A stretch of DNA of 64,000 bases, from assembly GCA_024220525.1 (NCBI GenBank), contig JAMYWO010000160.1, positions 1-64,000 on the forward strand. The letters are read 5' to 3'. Under the pieces are notes generated by a model. The model had not been told where the DNA came from and did not search any database. It saw nothing but the letters and a program-made list of their open reading frames with translations. The position numbers were made by a program, and so were the translations under genes. This document shows, piece by piece, positions 8,985 through 20,880 of the stretch. Position 1 is the stretch's first letter. Each line of letters begins with the position of its first letter. This DNA is from Cochliopodium minus (Eukaryota; Discosea; Himatismenida; Cochliopodiidae).

Positions 8985-11691
8985 TAAAAATAAAAAATAA
9001 AATAATAAAATAATAAATAATAAATAATAAATAAATAATAAATAATAAATAATAAATAATATATAAATAAATAATAAATAAATTTAAAAAAAAAACTTAA
9101 TTTAATTTTTTTATGAAATATATATTTCATGGCACAGGTATGAAGAAGGAATGTTTTGTGGAAATACGAATATGGAGAATGTATTTAAAAAACCAAAAAT
9201 ACCAGGAAATTATCTCTTCAAATTCATCCCTTATGGTGCTGTTTGGTCTGAAACTTGTTCTTCTCCTCTCCTCTCCATTCCGTATAATTTTTTTTGTTAG
9301 AATTTAAAATGACATTACATTTTAGTGTATATATTATATTTCATTTTACATTTTAGTGTATTAATTTTTAATTATATTACATCTTGGTATTAATTTTAAT
9401 TATAACATGCAATTACGTAATATAATGTTATAATATTCTAACAAAATTTTTTTTTTTTTTTTTAAATTAATTTTTAATATTTTACATTAAAAAAAAAGAG
9501 ACGAAGATTATTTGATAGCAGAGACAGATGTGATAAAAGTGAATTCATTTTTGAAGATATCATGGAAGATCATATCAAGAGAATTAACACATGATGATTT
9601 CATTTTGGTTACTTCCCTTTCTTCTCCTCATCTTCCCCTCCCCAACAATAAACGTACCACTCGTTCCACTCTTCCCTCCTCTTTTCTCAAACTTCCCACT
9701 ACTTTTCCTCCTGGTACCCCCCATTTCCTTCCTCTCCTCCCTCTTAATTTTTAAATAATTTTTTATTTTAATAGTATTCATTTTGATAATATTTATTTTA
9801 GGAATATTATGTTATTAATATTTATTTTAATAATATTTATTTAATTATTTTAATTATTTTTGTTAACTATTTTGTTCATTTTATTAATATTTATTTTGTT
9901 AATATTTATTTTATTAATATTTATTTTATTAATATTTATTTTATTAATATTTATTCTAATTATTTTTGTTAACTATTATTTTGTTTATTTTATTAATATT
10001 TATTTTAATAATATTTATTAATGAACTTTTTTATTGTTTAAGATTTTATTTTAATGTACTTATTAATGAACTTTTTTATTGTTTAAGATTTTATTTTAAT
10101 GTACTTCACTATAAAAAAATGTTTATAAAAAAATAGGGACATACATGATAGATTTTTATTTGAAAAAGGATTCAAAAAAGCCATTTAAAACGATAGGTCC
10201 CATTGAATTTTTACCTTCTGACTCTTCTTTTTCTGATACCTCTAATACCTCTTCTACAAGCAGTGTATCTTCTTCAACAACAATAATAAAAAGTACAGAA
10301 AAAGTATTTGATGAAAATTCTGTTTCTTTCATCAAATCTAAACTCCTTTACTCCAACACCAAAGTAATTCTCCTTCTTTATCATCTCCTACTACATTATA
10401 TATATATATATATATATATTTAATTTAATTTTATTTAGATTTTATTTAATTTTATTTAGATTTTAAATTTTATTTATGTTATTTTATATTTTTATTTTTA
10501 TTTAATTTAATTTTTAAATTTTATTTATGTTATTTTATTAATGTTATTTTATTTTATTTTATTTATGATTATTTCTATTATTTCATGAGGAAAACATAGG
10601 GCATTTTACGAGGAATGTGCCAGATAATCTTTTGGAAGTGGGAGTTGATGAAGAAATTCTTTTCCAGAAAAAAATAAATCACCTCTTTTGTTTGGGAAAA
10701 AATGAAAAAGTAATAAAAACACAAATAAAAAAAAATAAATAAAAATAAAAAATTTTAATTAAATAATACAAATAAATTAAATAATACAAATAAATTAAAT
10801 AATACAAATAAATTAACTTTTTAAACAAATTAACTTTTTTATTTTTATTATTTTTTTTTGTTTTTTTTTTAATTTTATTTTACTTTATTTATTGAAACCA
10901 AAAAAAAGACAGGGAAGGTGGGAAAGTACATGGGAGAATTTACAGAGAAGAGAGTGGATTACCATGCTTATTTAAAAATACTCAGTAATTTACCAAACAC
11001 CAAAGCTGTTTTTGTGGGAGACCAACTTCGTTTTTTACAAAAAGGTTTTCACGTCTCTACCCTCTCCTCCCTCTCCTCCTCCCTCTCCTCCTCCCTCTCC
11101 TCCTCCCTCTCCTCCAATGACAGCAATAATAATAGTTTTATTCAAAACAATAATAGTAATAATAACATTAATAATAACAACAATAATAGTAACAATAACA
11201 TTCCCAACAATAACAACAGTTACATAAACAACAATTCATTTATTTTAAATAACAAAACAATCACAAATTTTAACAAAAATGTAATAAAAATTTCCTCTAC
11301 CACAAACTCCTCCTCATCTAACAACACTTGTTCTTCACAAACAATAGAAAAGATGTTTGAAGAAATGGAGCAATTTTACAAGAAACCTCTTTCCTTTAAA
11401 TTTGTAGATTTCAATTGTCAATTGTTTGATTCTGATTTCACTGAAGAGAAGAGAATAGGAGAAGTGATCCAAACAAACAACCTCTTCTTTTATCTCTGCT
11501 ATGCTCGTTCTGGTTGGGAGAAAGAAACAGATCCTCTCTTCTTTTATGTTTATCAATCCCCTTTTGAGGATTCTGACAAAGCTTACGAAGATTTCAAGTA
11601 TTCTTCTTCTTTCTTACAATTAGAAGCTATTGCTTATCACTTTAGAAAATCTTATGATTTTGTCAAATCTTCTATCAATCCCTTTTTTTGA
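7206..11691 (+). CDS. Coiled-coil protein with three tandem SKICH-like domains
   Basis: Ten exons: 7206-7209, 7263-7664, 7828-8090, 8158-8391, 8603-8745, 9138-9281, 9499-9713, 10137-10363, 10590-10709 and 10909-11691. They join in one frame of 844 residues. Exon 1 is only ATGG. Residues 1 to about 205 are a Glu/Lys coiled coil. Then come three beta-sandwich units of roughly 80-90 residues: KVKLKYEI ... YIGYYKK ... LGICHFRFF ... SPSI; KFEIEED ... DWIGLYK ... PGNYLFKFIP ... SPLLSI; and VNSFLKISW ... DDFILV ... PGTYMIDFYL. The (D/Y)xIGLYK plus PGxYxFxF pattern is that of SKICH domains (TAX1BP1, NDP52, some inositol phosphatases). The C-terminal 300 residues hold a Ser/Asn spacer and an unrecognised domain (FFYLCYARSGWEKE). 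A membrane-recruited adaptor is a guess by analogy. Confidence 0.75.
8746..9137. repeat. Low-complexity intron of AATA/AAATAAT units
   Basis: This 392-base intron of the SKICH-like gene is built almost wholly of AATAAT and AAATA units, with a purine-rich coding strand. The intron at 9714-10136 has the mirror character, TTAATATTTATTT repeated several times. These are simple repeats that expand by slippage. No ORF or regulatory site is visible in either. Confidence 0.8.
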
Positions 11692-11819
11692 ATCTTAATC
11701 CAGTTTTTAATTAAACATTTATTGTCAGAAAACTTAAGAATTCTTCATTCAAATAATATTTTTTATTTGGAAAAATGGATAACAAGTTAATATTATAAAA
11801 AAAAAAATAGGCGATTAGA

Positions 11820-12432
11820 ATGATTGAAAAAGGAACATTTTATGATCATAAAACCTACAATCCAGCATTTAAAAGAATAGAAGCAAATTTTGATACAGGT
11901 GAAGAATCATGGGTGAATATATTGTAAAATTATGAAAATATAACAAAAATAATTTTTTTTTAAAAAGGATTTAGGAACATTTATGACAGCAGGAATATTG
12001 ATTGGATTTGGATATATGTTTACCAAAAAAATAAAATTATCATCAACAAAATTGTTCAATAAAGCAAGTATTTTGGTAAAGGGGGAGAAAAATGTGAACC
12101 CAAATATTGATATAAAAGCAAATGTAAAAGAAAAAGAAAAAAGTCAGGTGAAAAAATCTTTAGAAAAATTGATGAATGAATTTCCTGGTGGATTCGAATC
12201 TAAAATGTCAAGAAAAGAAGCATCCAAAATTTTAAGTTTAAAAATATCAGCAACACCAAAAGAAGTGAAAATGGCTCATCGTAAATTAATGGCCATAAAT
12301 CACCCTGATACAGGAGGTAAGGGATTTAATATTATGAAAAATTTCTTTTTTAATCAAAAAAAAAAAAAAACAGGATCTGCTTATGTTGCAACCAAAATAA
12401 ATGAAGCAAAGGAAGCATTATCAAAGATATGA
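11820..12432 (+). CDS. TIM14/Pam18-like J protein of the mitochondrial import motor
   Basis: Three exons (11820-11912, 11968-12316, 12374-12432) give 166 residues. One membrane helix (TAGILIGFGYMF) is followed by a linker and a C-terminal J domain: SRKEASKILSL, the catalytic HPD in MAINHPDTGG, then SAYVATKINEAKEAL. In TIM14/DNAJC15 the same J domain ends NHPDxGGSPYxAxKINEAK, so the match is close. Such proteins sit in the inner membrane and stimulate mtHsp70 at the TIM23 channel. The linker between helix and J domain (about 60 residues, Lys-rich) is longer than in most Pam18 proteins. The last intron splits the GG after HPD. The ATG at 11820 is the first usable one; another short 5' exon is possible. 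Confidence 0.85.
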
Positions 12433-12730
12433 AGAACAAAAGATCAATCCAAACTTTATATATAATATTTATTTTGTCAAACATGAAAATAAAAAAAAAA
12501 AACAATAATAGTTTAGTTTCTCTTTTTTTGTTTATTGAATATAGGAAGCTAGTATCAATAAGAGCTGTTACATTTTCAACTCTTATTTTTTCTGCCACCT
12601 TTTCTTGTGATAAATAGAAACACTTTTAATTTTTTTAATTTTTTTTTATTTTTTTATTTTTAATTATTTTTTTTTTGAAGAAATTGAATAATCAATAATT
12701 TTTTTTTGGAGAACAGAGAAGAAGGGAGGT

Positions 12731-15700
12731 TTATTTACTTTCAGAGATATACTCTGGATTTTTCTTAACAACAACAACACCCTCAAGAACAGAAGAAAGA
12801 GCTATATATTCTTCAGTTACAAATTCAGCTCTGTCCTCAGCGCCCAATAAGACAGGAGTGGAATAAGTTTGAAAACCGGTGATAGTTTTTGGTTTTCCAG
12901 CAAGACCAACAGTATCCACAGCTTTACCAACTCTTACATTGACAGGGACAGGATTATTGTTTTCGTCGATGGTGATTAACATTCTTGTTTCCAAAGCACA
13001 CACGAGCGAATAAAGAAGATAAGGTCTTTGAAATAAATTAGTTTCGAGATCCAAAGAAGAAAACAAAGTGATGAGGATACCAGCAAGAGAAACCTTGTTG
13101 AGATATAATTTTTGGGAATGGTAAGGAGAAAGGGTGAGAGTACCTTTGCCAGAATGTAAAAGAGCTTGAGAAATTCTGACCATAAACAATTGATTTTGAT
13201 CTTTATAGTAATACTCTGACAAGGAACGGAGCAATTGACCTGCACGAGAATTGTTAGTACCTGCAGAAAGAAGACCCAATCCCAAAATAGCAGAACATGC
13301 AACATTCGCATCATGATCATGAGACAATTTGGAAAGAGTGTCCATAAGAGAAACATCTGGTGTAGAAATGGAAAGCAAACCAATAGCAAGAGGACAAGCT
13401 TTACGAATCATGGGTTCACCGTATTGAAGAAGATGATCATAAGAACGCAACACCATCTTGGATCCTATTTCTTCTCCCATGGAGATCAAACCCACTCCCA
13501 AAGTAGCGATTGCTTGTTCTTTTTGTTCTTTTTCAGGATGATCAGTGCAAATAGACAACATCTTTTGAACTTTCAACACATTTCCTGTTCCTGCATAGGC
13601 ACAAACTTCGATGGTGGTGATGATGGAAGGGGAGACTGCCTTTTTCTCTTCCAAAATTCCTGAAAGTGTTTCCAAAGCGATATCTGTCTCTTCTCCTTTT
13701 CCTAAAAAGATCAAACCAAGACCAAGTGCCAACAACAATCCAACACTGCTTCCCAAATCTGTTTCTGATCTTTCAAAGAAAGGATTTGTAATTAATGCAT
13801 CCACTATATCGTTGTTTGCTGATGCTACATTGATCAAACCGAGTGAAAGAGCAGCAAAACTATGTTTAAAGGATAGAAATTTAAAAATTTTTAAAGATTT
13901 TTTTGAAGGAGAGAGAAAGTGAGATTATTGAAAAAAATTAATTAATTACCTGATGATGGACATGTTGGAATCGTTTTCCTCCAAAATAGGCAACAAAAGA
14001 TCAGTGACATCTTTGTTTCCAGTACCAGCATAAGCGATACCAAGACCATAGATGGAAGCAATTCTGATGATATCTGCATTTTCCTTTCCAATGTTTTCAG
14101 TCAACAAACCCATAGCTCTCTCATAAGGATCTCTAATTTTATTATTTACAATCCCCACTCCCAATAACATTCCTGCTTTAACAAAGTTGTTATCAGTGTA
14201 GGAGAATGGATTCAATGCATCACATCCTGTATCATTATCCCACAAATGGATGAGACCAAGTGATGCCACTGCACATAATTGACCTTCATCTTTATGTTTA
14301 TAAACCCATTTTGTATTTTTATCTTCTTCTTCGACTGTCATCAATTTATCTTTTCCAAAAGCAGCATTAATGAATCCATTCTACAATCAAAAAAAGGTCA
14401 TTAAGTAAAAGTTTAAATAATCAAAATAAATTGAAAATCAAAATTTGTTTACAACAAAAGTGGATGCCAAAAACCCTCTGGAGGTATCATTGTTTGGTCT
14501 GTGTCTGGAATCAAGCAATTCGGTTCTATAGATATCTTCGAAAGTCTTTGGCTCAGAAAGTTTCAAATCATCTCCAAGAACATGATGGTACTTGCTAGCA
14601 AAGCCATTACCATTAATTTTATACAAATTCTCTTGTTCTTCATCATCTTGATCGTTGTAAATGAATTTTTGTTCTCTGGCAAGGATGAAAGAGAGTTGGA
14701 TTTGCAATAATTTATCATTAGAGGATTCTTGGAATAAATTCTCCATTAATTGATTGTCCCCTATTTTGAATGCCACTCTCATTGCATTTGTCAATTCTCC
14801 AAATTTACGATACAAATCGTAAGCGATTCTCAACATATCAATATCCTCTGGCTCAGAAAGATAATGGGAACAGCTGATGAGATATAAACAAACTCTTGAA
14901 TAATTCTCTTTGTCACAAAATTTTTCAATTGTTCTTGGCATTTCTATTTCTAACAATAAATCGACTGCATCTGGTTCACCATTATGCTTCATGTAAAATG
15001 GAACAATTATTTCTACCAATTCTATTAATTCTTTTACATCCAATTTTTGTTCTTGGCGAGATGAAAATTCATTTCCAATTTCTCCTGTAAGATTTCTTTT
15101 TATAGAATGGGATTAGAAAAGAATTGATTTTATTTTTTTGCTTAAAAATATATATATATATGAACACCTAAATATTTTTTCAAATTAAATTAATTATAAT
15201 GTTTTTCTTTATTATCACCTGACATATTCATGTCCCCATTCTCCAATCTCTTCTCTATTTCCATGTAATTTATATTTCAAGGATTCTCTTTCATCCTCTT
15301 TTCCCATAGTCATTGCTAATACAGATAAGATATCTGCCAAATTTTTCTAATAATTGTAACAGTAATTAAATTTTTAAAAAAAATGAATTATTAAAGCATT
15401 TTACTCTATCACCATTTGAATTATCAAATGTTTCTTTGATTGTTTGATAATGGGGTCTAAGAAATTTAAGAGGCTTTGGAACTGATGTCATTGATGATGT
15501 GCTTGTTTTTATTTCTTTTTTTAAATGATCAATGGCCATCAATCTAATCCCCTCTTTTGGATCTTTTAAGCGTTCTACAGCAAGATCCAAACCCTCTTTA
15601 ATCAATTTATCTTCTTCACTCTTAAAAATAGAAGCAATAAAAATCAAATATTTAAAGTTTATGGTTTTCATAAATATATACCATTTCAACTGGTTTTTCT

Positions 15701-15744
15701 CCAGGTTTTGTTTTTGGTTTTTCTTCATTAATATTTTTCTTCAT
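12731..15744 (-). CDS. PSMD2: 26S proteasome regulatory subunit Rpn1 (PSMD2)
   Basis: The base-lid scaffold that binds ubiquitin-like shuttle proteins. Six exons (15682-15744, 15405-15620, 15219-15346, 14453-15095, 13950-14380, 12731-13859) give 869 residues; human PSMD2 has 908. The N-terminal family block [19 protein letters not shown] is perfect, followed by [12 protein letters not shown] and the HEYVR block. The proteasome/cyclosome repeats fill the middle ([49 protein letters not shown]). The C-terminal domain ends near [18 protein letters not shown]. The N-terminal acidic region is shorter than in animals. Every intron is 58-123 bases with GT-AG ends. The assignment is secure. Confidence 0.97.
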
Positions 15745-15899
15745 TTATGGGATTTTTCTTTCAAATACAATTTTTTTTATTTTTATAAAATGTACAACAA
15801 AATTTTTTTTCTTGTTTTCAAAATTGATATAAAAAAATGGATACAACAAAATATCACACAACATAAAAAATTTTGCATATCAAAGAATCATTGTTATTT

Positions 15900-17750
15900 T
15901 TAATTTTGAAAATTCTTGGTTAATTTCAATTCAAGTTTCCTATTCATAATTTCTAGCATTTTTATCTTTTCGAAGAGATGATCCTGATTTGGGGGAACAA
16001 TTAATTGTGGATTTTTAAGCAAATCTATTTGATCATGGAGGGAAAAGTAGATATCTTTGATTTGCTTCTTCCAATCAGATTCAAAATCAATTTCCATTTT
16101 CAATTGTTTGGCCAAATCTTTTATCTCTGATAAATTAATGTCTTGAGGATTGGAAATTGCATTATTATTGTTGATTTGAGAAGAATTATCTTGGATAATA
16201 TTTGTATTATTGGAGGAATTATTATTTAGATTGTTTTCTGTATTTCTAATTTCGAAGGAATCAAGATTTTCGATGGGAAGAAGAGTTTCTTTAAGCACCC
16301 ACTTGTGTATTTTGAGTTCTTGAAGTGTGGGTCTCAAAATAGGGTTCTCTTTGAGCATTTTTTTGATGATATTTTGAAGAGATTCATCCACATTGATTGG
16401 AAATTTCAATTCAGAGAGAATAGTTCCTTGTTGATTTGCCTTAAATGGATATGTGTTAAAAATCATTCTGTAGAGTAGAATCCCCAAAGAAAAAACATCA
16501 CATTTCGAAGTATCATATTTACTTTTGTACTTTATATGTCCGCTAATCTCTAGAAAAAATTTAAATAAAAAATGTTTCAACCATAAGAAATAACAAAATC
16601 TGTTCACCTGGAGCCAAATAATTGGGAGTACCTAAAACAAAAAATAAAAAAATTTGAATTTTGTTTGTAAATCATGAAATTATACCAACAATGCTGTCTG
16701 TTGTTTGGTTTGTTTCTCTAGAAAAAAGGATAAATTTTAAACAAAAAAAATTAAAGGTTACCTCATTGTGTTAAGATCAATGATGATGATTTCGTTTCCA
16801 TTCAACATGATATTGTGAGGTTTCAAGTCTCTATGCACAAACCCTTTTCTGTTCAGGTAAATCAATGCATCCAATATTTTCCTGAAGAAATGTCTACAAA
16901 TTCTAACGTCAAGAAGATTGGTTGTTGTTTCTCTAGTTCCACATTTACTTACCAAGTATTCCTCTTTAATTTTTCAAATCATAACATAAAAAAAATTTAA
17001 AATTTGAAAATTGATATTTTATTTACCGAGTGAACCATAAGGTATATATTCATATATTTGGTATCTACTGTCCTTTTCTTGATAGCATTGATGTATTTTT
17101 ACGATAAAAGAGGGATGTTTTTGAGACAAAAAATTTTCTTCTTTTTGGTTCATTTTTTTGGCTTTTTCTGTAATTATTTTCCTGGTATCAATAGTCTTTA
17201 TCACACATACTTCAAATACTTTCTCGGTTGTTTCTATAAAACCCAAAAATACTTCTCCATAAGCTCCTTTTCCAATATAGACATTCAAAAAAACTAATTT
17301 CTTGTAATTTTCTTTTTCATTGAATGTGCAGATGGGATTTTTGGGATCTTCTTGCAATAATGAAAGAATGAATTTTCCATTTGGTGATTCTATTTTATAA
17401 TAATGAAGCAAAATAGCATCCAAAATTAACTTTTTCAACAAATATATCGAATTATGATTTCTTATTTTTGCCAGAAGGTTAAGATAACTGTATATATGAT
17501 TTTCTGAATCTAATTTTTGAATAATTCTTTAATGAAAGTGTATTCCCTAAATTTCATTACCTTTGGATTCATTTTCTTTCAAAAATTGAATGAATGAATC
17601 TGTCAAGTTCTCCACATTATTTTTATCTAAAAAAAAAGGATCACTATTAACCTTTTGTGCATCGATAGATTCTGAAAAATACTCTTTAAAATTCATTTTT
17701 CTTTTTTTTTTATTTTCATAAAATGTTTTGAACATTTTTATTTCTTTCAT
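15900..17750 (-). CDS. Ser/Thr protein kinase with a DLN in place of DFG
   Basis: Six exons. Kinase landmarks in order: glycine loop IGKGAYGEVFLG, VIK lysine (CVIKTID), helix C region, hinge IYEYIPYGSLEEYL, catalytic loop FVHRDLKPHNIML, magnesium site IIIIDLNTM (DFG replaced by DLN), activation segment ending GTPNYLAPE, and CDVFSLGILLYRMIF. Two exons are very short (16686-16717 and 16608-16631, 32 and 24 bases), and the APE motif is made across a splice. The C-terminal 100 residues are an Asn-rich and coiled-coil tail. Catalytic Asp and Lys are kept, so activity is possible. Family is unclear (NEK/CAMK-like). An ATG at 17696 is preceded by poly-A and may be the true start. The gene is divergent from EF-P, 63 bases away. 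Confidence 0.85.
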
Positions 17751-17813
17751 ATGGTTCCAAAACTATATGCGAGATATATACATTGATAGCAGCTTTTAAA
17801 TCAAAAAAAAAAA

Positions 17814-18623
17814 ATGAAATCATTCAAAATCAAGAATAAAAATCTTTTTTCCAAATCTTTCAATATGTTCCCACAAACAGTAAATATAAATGAATCCTTT
17901 TTTAATATAAACTGACAATAATACAAGTATTTTAACCAATTCAGAGAATATAAGGTTCCAGCAGAAGAATTAAAAAAGGGAGATATTTTGGATTTCAGCC
18001 ACAGTGGAAAACGTAACTATATAAACATACATTAATATAAAGAATTATATTAATTTATTATCTAGTTGTGTTAATGGAAGTGGTGGGGTATAATTTTAAT
18101 AAGCAAGCCAGATCAAGAAATATAATGACTGTTGAATTGAAAGATATCCTTAAAAATACAAAAATAGAAAAGAAAGTGAGACCAACTGAAGAAATGGAAC
18201 TTGCTGAAGTAGAAGAAGGAACATTCCTAATTAAATCAGCTGATAAAGAAAATTTTACAGTAGAAGATACAAAGGAATCAACAGAAAAACAAATACCAAG
18301 GAAATTATTTGAACCATTGGATGTTTATCTCAATGAAGGAGATAATGTTGGATGTACTTTCTATGAAGATCAAGCTGTCAAAATCAAATTTCCTTTGAGA
18401 GTTATCTGCAAGGTGAAATCTGTTCAACTCAGGGCTCAAGATTCATCAGGATCAGCGTAAAAAATATTAACATTATTTGACTTCTTTAAAATTTTTGATT
18501 TATAGGAAGACGGATGCCACATTAACCAATGGAAGAAAAATTAAAGTACCACTCCACATTAAAGAGGGAGAATCTATTCAGGTCAAACTCCCAGAAGAAG
18601 AATATCAACCACTTCAAAAATAA
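17814..18623 (+). CDS. Organellar (mitochondrial) elongation factor P
   Basis: Bacterial-type translation factor that relieves ribosomes stalled at prolines. Four exons (17814-17879, 17928-18012, 18066-18456, 18506-18623) give 219 residues. The first exon encodes a basic, acid-free leader rich in Lys, Phe and Ser (MKSFKIKNKNLFSKSFNMF), a good mitochondrial presequence. Domain I is EELKKGDILDFSHSG followed by LVLMEVVGYNFNKQARS; domain II covers VYLNEGDNVGCTFYEDQAVK; domain III ends SGSAKTDATLTNGRKIKVPL and IKEGESIQVKLPE, the classic EF-P tail. In bacterial EF-P the loop reads PGKGQA with a modified Lys; here it reads NFNKQAR, so the modification site is changed. The short 5' spacing suggests a promoter shared with the kinase gene. 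Confidence 0.88.
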
Positions 18624-18771
18624 TTATTTAATAAAATTTGTTTCCAATCATTTGAATATTCATTTATTGATAAGGATATATGTATTATGTATAAATTATT
18701 TAAATTTTTTTTCAGTTTTATTTTCCCTCCATTTTTTCAAATTAAAAAAAAAAAAATTGGCAAGGGGTGTA

Positions 18772-20576
18772 ATGAACGATCATAAAAGATATGGAGGAAA
18801 AATAGACAACAGTGGTGATCCCAAAAAAGGAAAAATCAATCTACCTTTTATAAATTCTTCTGAAGATGATATTCATTGTAAAAATACAATTATAATTGTT
18901 CTTTAATTTCAAGCTTATTCATTTTAATTAGTGGAAATATGTATGAAATCGACAACAAAGATGGACAAGAAGAAAATAAAGAATATGATAAGAGAATATC
19001 TCACCAATAATACTACTCTAAACCAATTGGAAGAGATAGATAAAGTATTGAAAGAATGTAATCAATTATCAAGCAGCATAGAATTTGCCAAAATGTATGG
19101 AGATATACATCAAAAACAAGAACAAAAATATGAAAATCTGATCAAAGAAATCCAAATGCACGTTTATCAATTAACAGATGAAGATCCAAGTTTCGAGATG
19201 ACAGATGGAGGAGGAATGGAAGGTGAAGAATCATCTGTAGCCTTTAATCAACTTGTATTGCCCTCCAAGAATTTGAATGAATTGTGGGATAGTTTAATTT
19301 ATGAGACGAAAATCAAAGAGAATCTCCTCTCCTACATCGAAACTGCCTTTGTTTTGAGCGAAAAAGGAGTCAATCCTACTTTGATCTCTTGGAACAGGAT
19401 TGTCCTCTTACATGGTCCTCCAGGAACAGGTAAAAATCTAAAAAAAGATAAAATAACTTCAATTTATCCATTTTATAAAATTTTACAAGAAATTATTTTC
19501 ATAAATTTTTTATTCATTCATTTGTTTTTTTTTTTAAAATTTCTTTGAATAGGAAAAACAAGTTTATGCAAGGCTTTGGCACAAAAAGTAGCAATTAGAC
19601 TTTGTGATAGATTCCAGAGCGGGCAGTTGATAGAAATAAATGCACACAGTCTCTTCTCCAAATGGTTCTCTGAATCAGGGAAGTTGGTAATGAAAGTCTT
19701 TTCAAGAATCAAGGGTTTGTGCACAAATAAAAGAAAGTTTTAAATTAATAAAATAAAAATAAAATAAAACTTAATCAAAATTAATTTAAAAGAAATTGTC
19801 GAGGATGAATCTATTTTTGTCTGTGTTTTGATTGACGAGGTGGAATCTTTGACGGCAGCAAGAAAGTCCAACGGAGTGGAACCATCTGATTCCATCAGAA
19901 CTGTCAATGCTTTGTTGACACAATTAGATCAACTAAAGAAGTACAAAAACTGTTTGGTGATGACTACATCAAACATAACTGGTAAAGTTTTTAAATTAAA
20001 CTTATAAACTCTTTTAATAGAATTTAAAAAAATTTTTTTTTTTTTATAATTTTCCTTTTTAAAGGTGCAATCGATTTAGCTTTTGTTGACAGAGCGGATA
20101 TTAAGCAATACATCGGGTTTCCTGGTATTAACGCTACCTATGAGATCCTTTCTTCGTGCTTGAACGAGTTAATGAGAGTGCAATTGATCCAACCAAACCA
20201 ACAACTCCTCCATTACAACTCCCTCAACCTTTTCCATTCCATAGAATCCAAAGAAAACAAGAATGTGATTAACTTGCAAACAGATCCATCAAACACCACT
20301 CATTCTTCTTTTTCAGATTCTTTGGGTAGTTATCCTAATTTCTTTGACAACGAAAAGAACGAAAAAGTTTATTCTGTTGAAGAGATTTCAAAGAAACTTT
20401 ACTTTGTTTCCTCAGAGGCTCACAAACTTTCTTTGTCTGCCAGAAACCTTCGTAAATTGCCTTTTTTGTCTTTATCTTCTTCTTATTCTTCCAAGAAAAA
20501 GTACTCTTTAAGTCTTTTCCTTGATCTCCTTCTTTGCCAAATTTATAAAACAAAATCCGACAAAGAATTCTTCTGA
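18772..20576 (+). CDS. TRIP13: Pch2/TRIP13 AAA+ ATPase
   Basis: HORMA-domain remodeller of meiosis and the spindle checkpoint. Five exons (18772-18877, 18932-19429, 19553-19714, 19793-19981, 20065-20576) give 488 residues. The N-terminal domain has [19 protein letters not shown]. The AAA+ core shows Walker A GPPGTGKTSLC, the pore-loop region [16 protein letters not shown]-like (here [16 protein letters not shown]), Walker [17 protein letters not shown], sensor 1 [19 protein letters not shown] and the sensor-2 block [12 protein letters not shown]. The order and spacing match animal and plant TRIP13 throughout. Each intron interrupts a conserved motif, one inside Walker A, and splicing restores it exactly. 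The start ATG is the first in the frame after an in-frame-stop region; the N-terminus upstream of the family match is Lys/Gly-rich. Confidence 0.95.
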
Positions 20577-20880
20577 ATGTTTTTAATTAAATATTTTAAA
20601 AGTAAATATTTAAAACTTATTCAAATTCTTGGAAAAAAAAGATCTTTTTTTAATCTTTGGTCCAAAAAATAATCATTCATTCTACTTTTATTTTAACTTA
20701 AATGACTGCTTTGGAAGAAATTTTTTTATTAGATCAAACAATTCTGAGAATCTTTCAAAACTGATCCAATTCGATCACAACTTATTAATCTTCTGAAGAG
20801 CTGGGGTTCTTTGATATTAATTTGAAAGGCATTATTTAATACTGATTTCAAAATAATTTTCTTGTAAAAAATAAAAAAAA
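20577..20880. promoter_or_regulatory. Intergenic spacer upstream of the PHD gene
   Basis: About 300 AT-rich bases between Pch2 and the PHD-finger gene, both on the plus strand. No ORF, RNA gene or clear repeat is visible. It must hold the Pch2 3' end and the PHD gene promoter, but I can identify no specific motif apart from the poly-A run just before the ATG at 20881. Confidence 0.3.
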
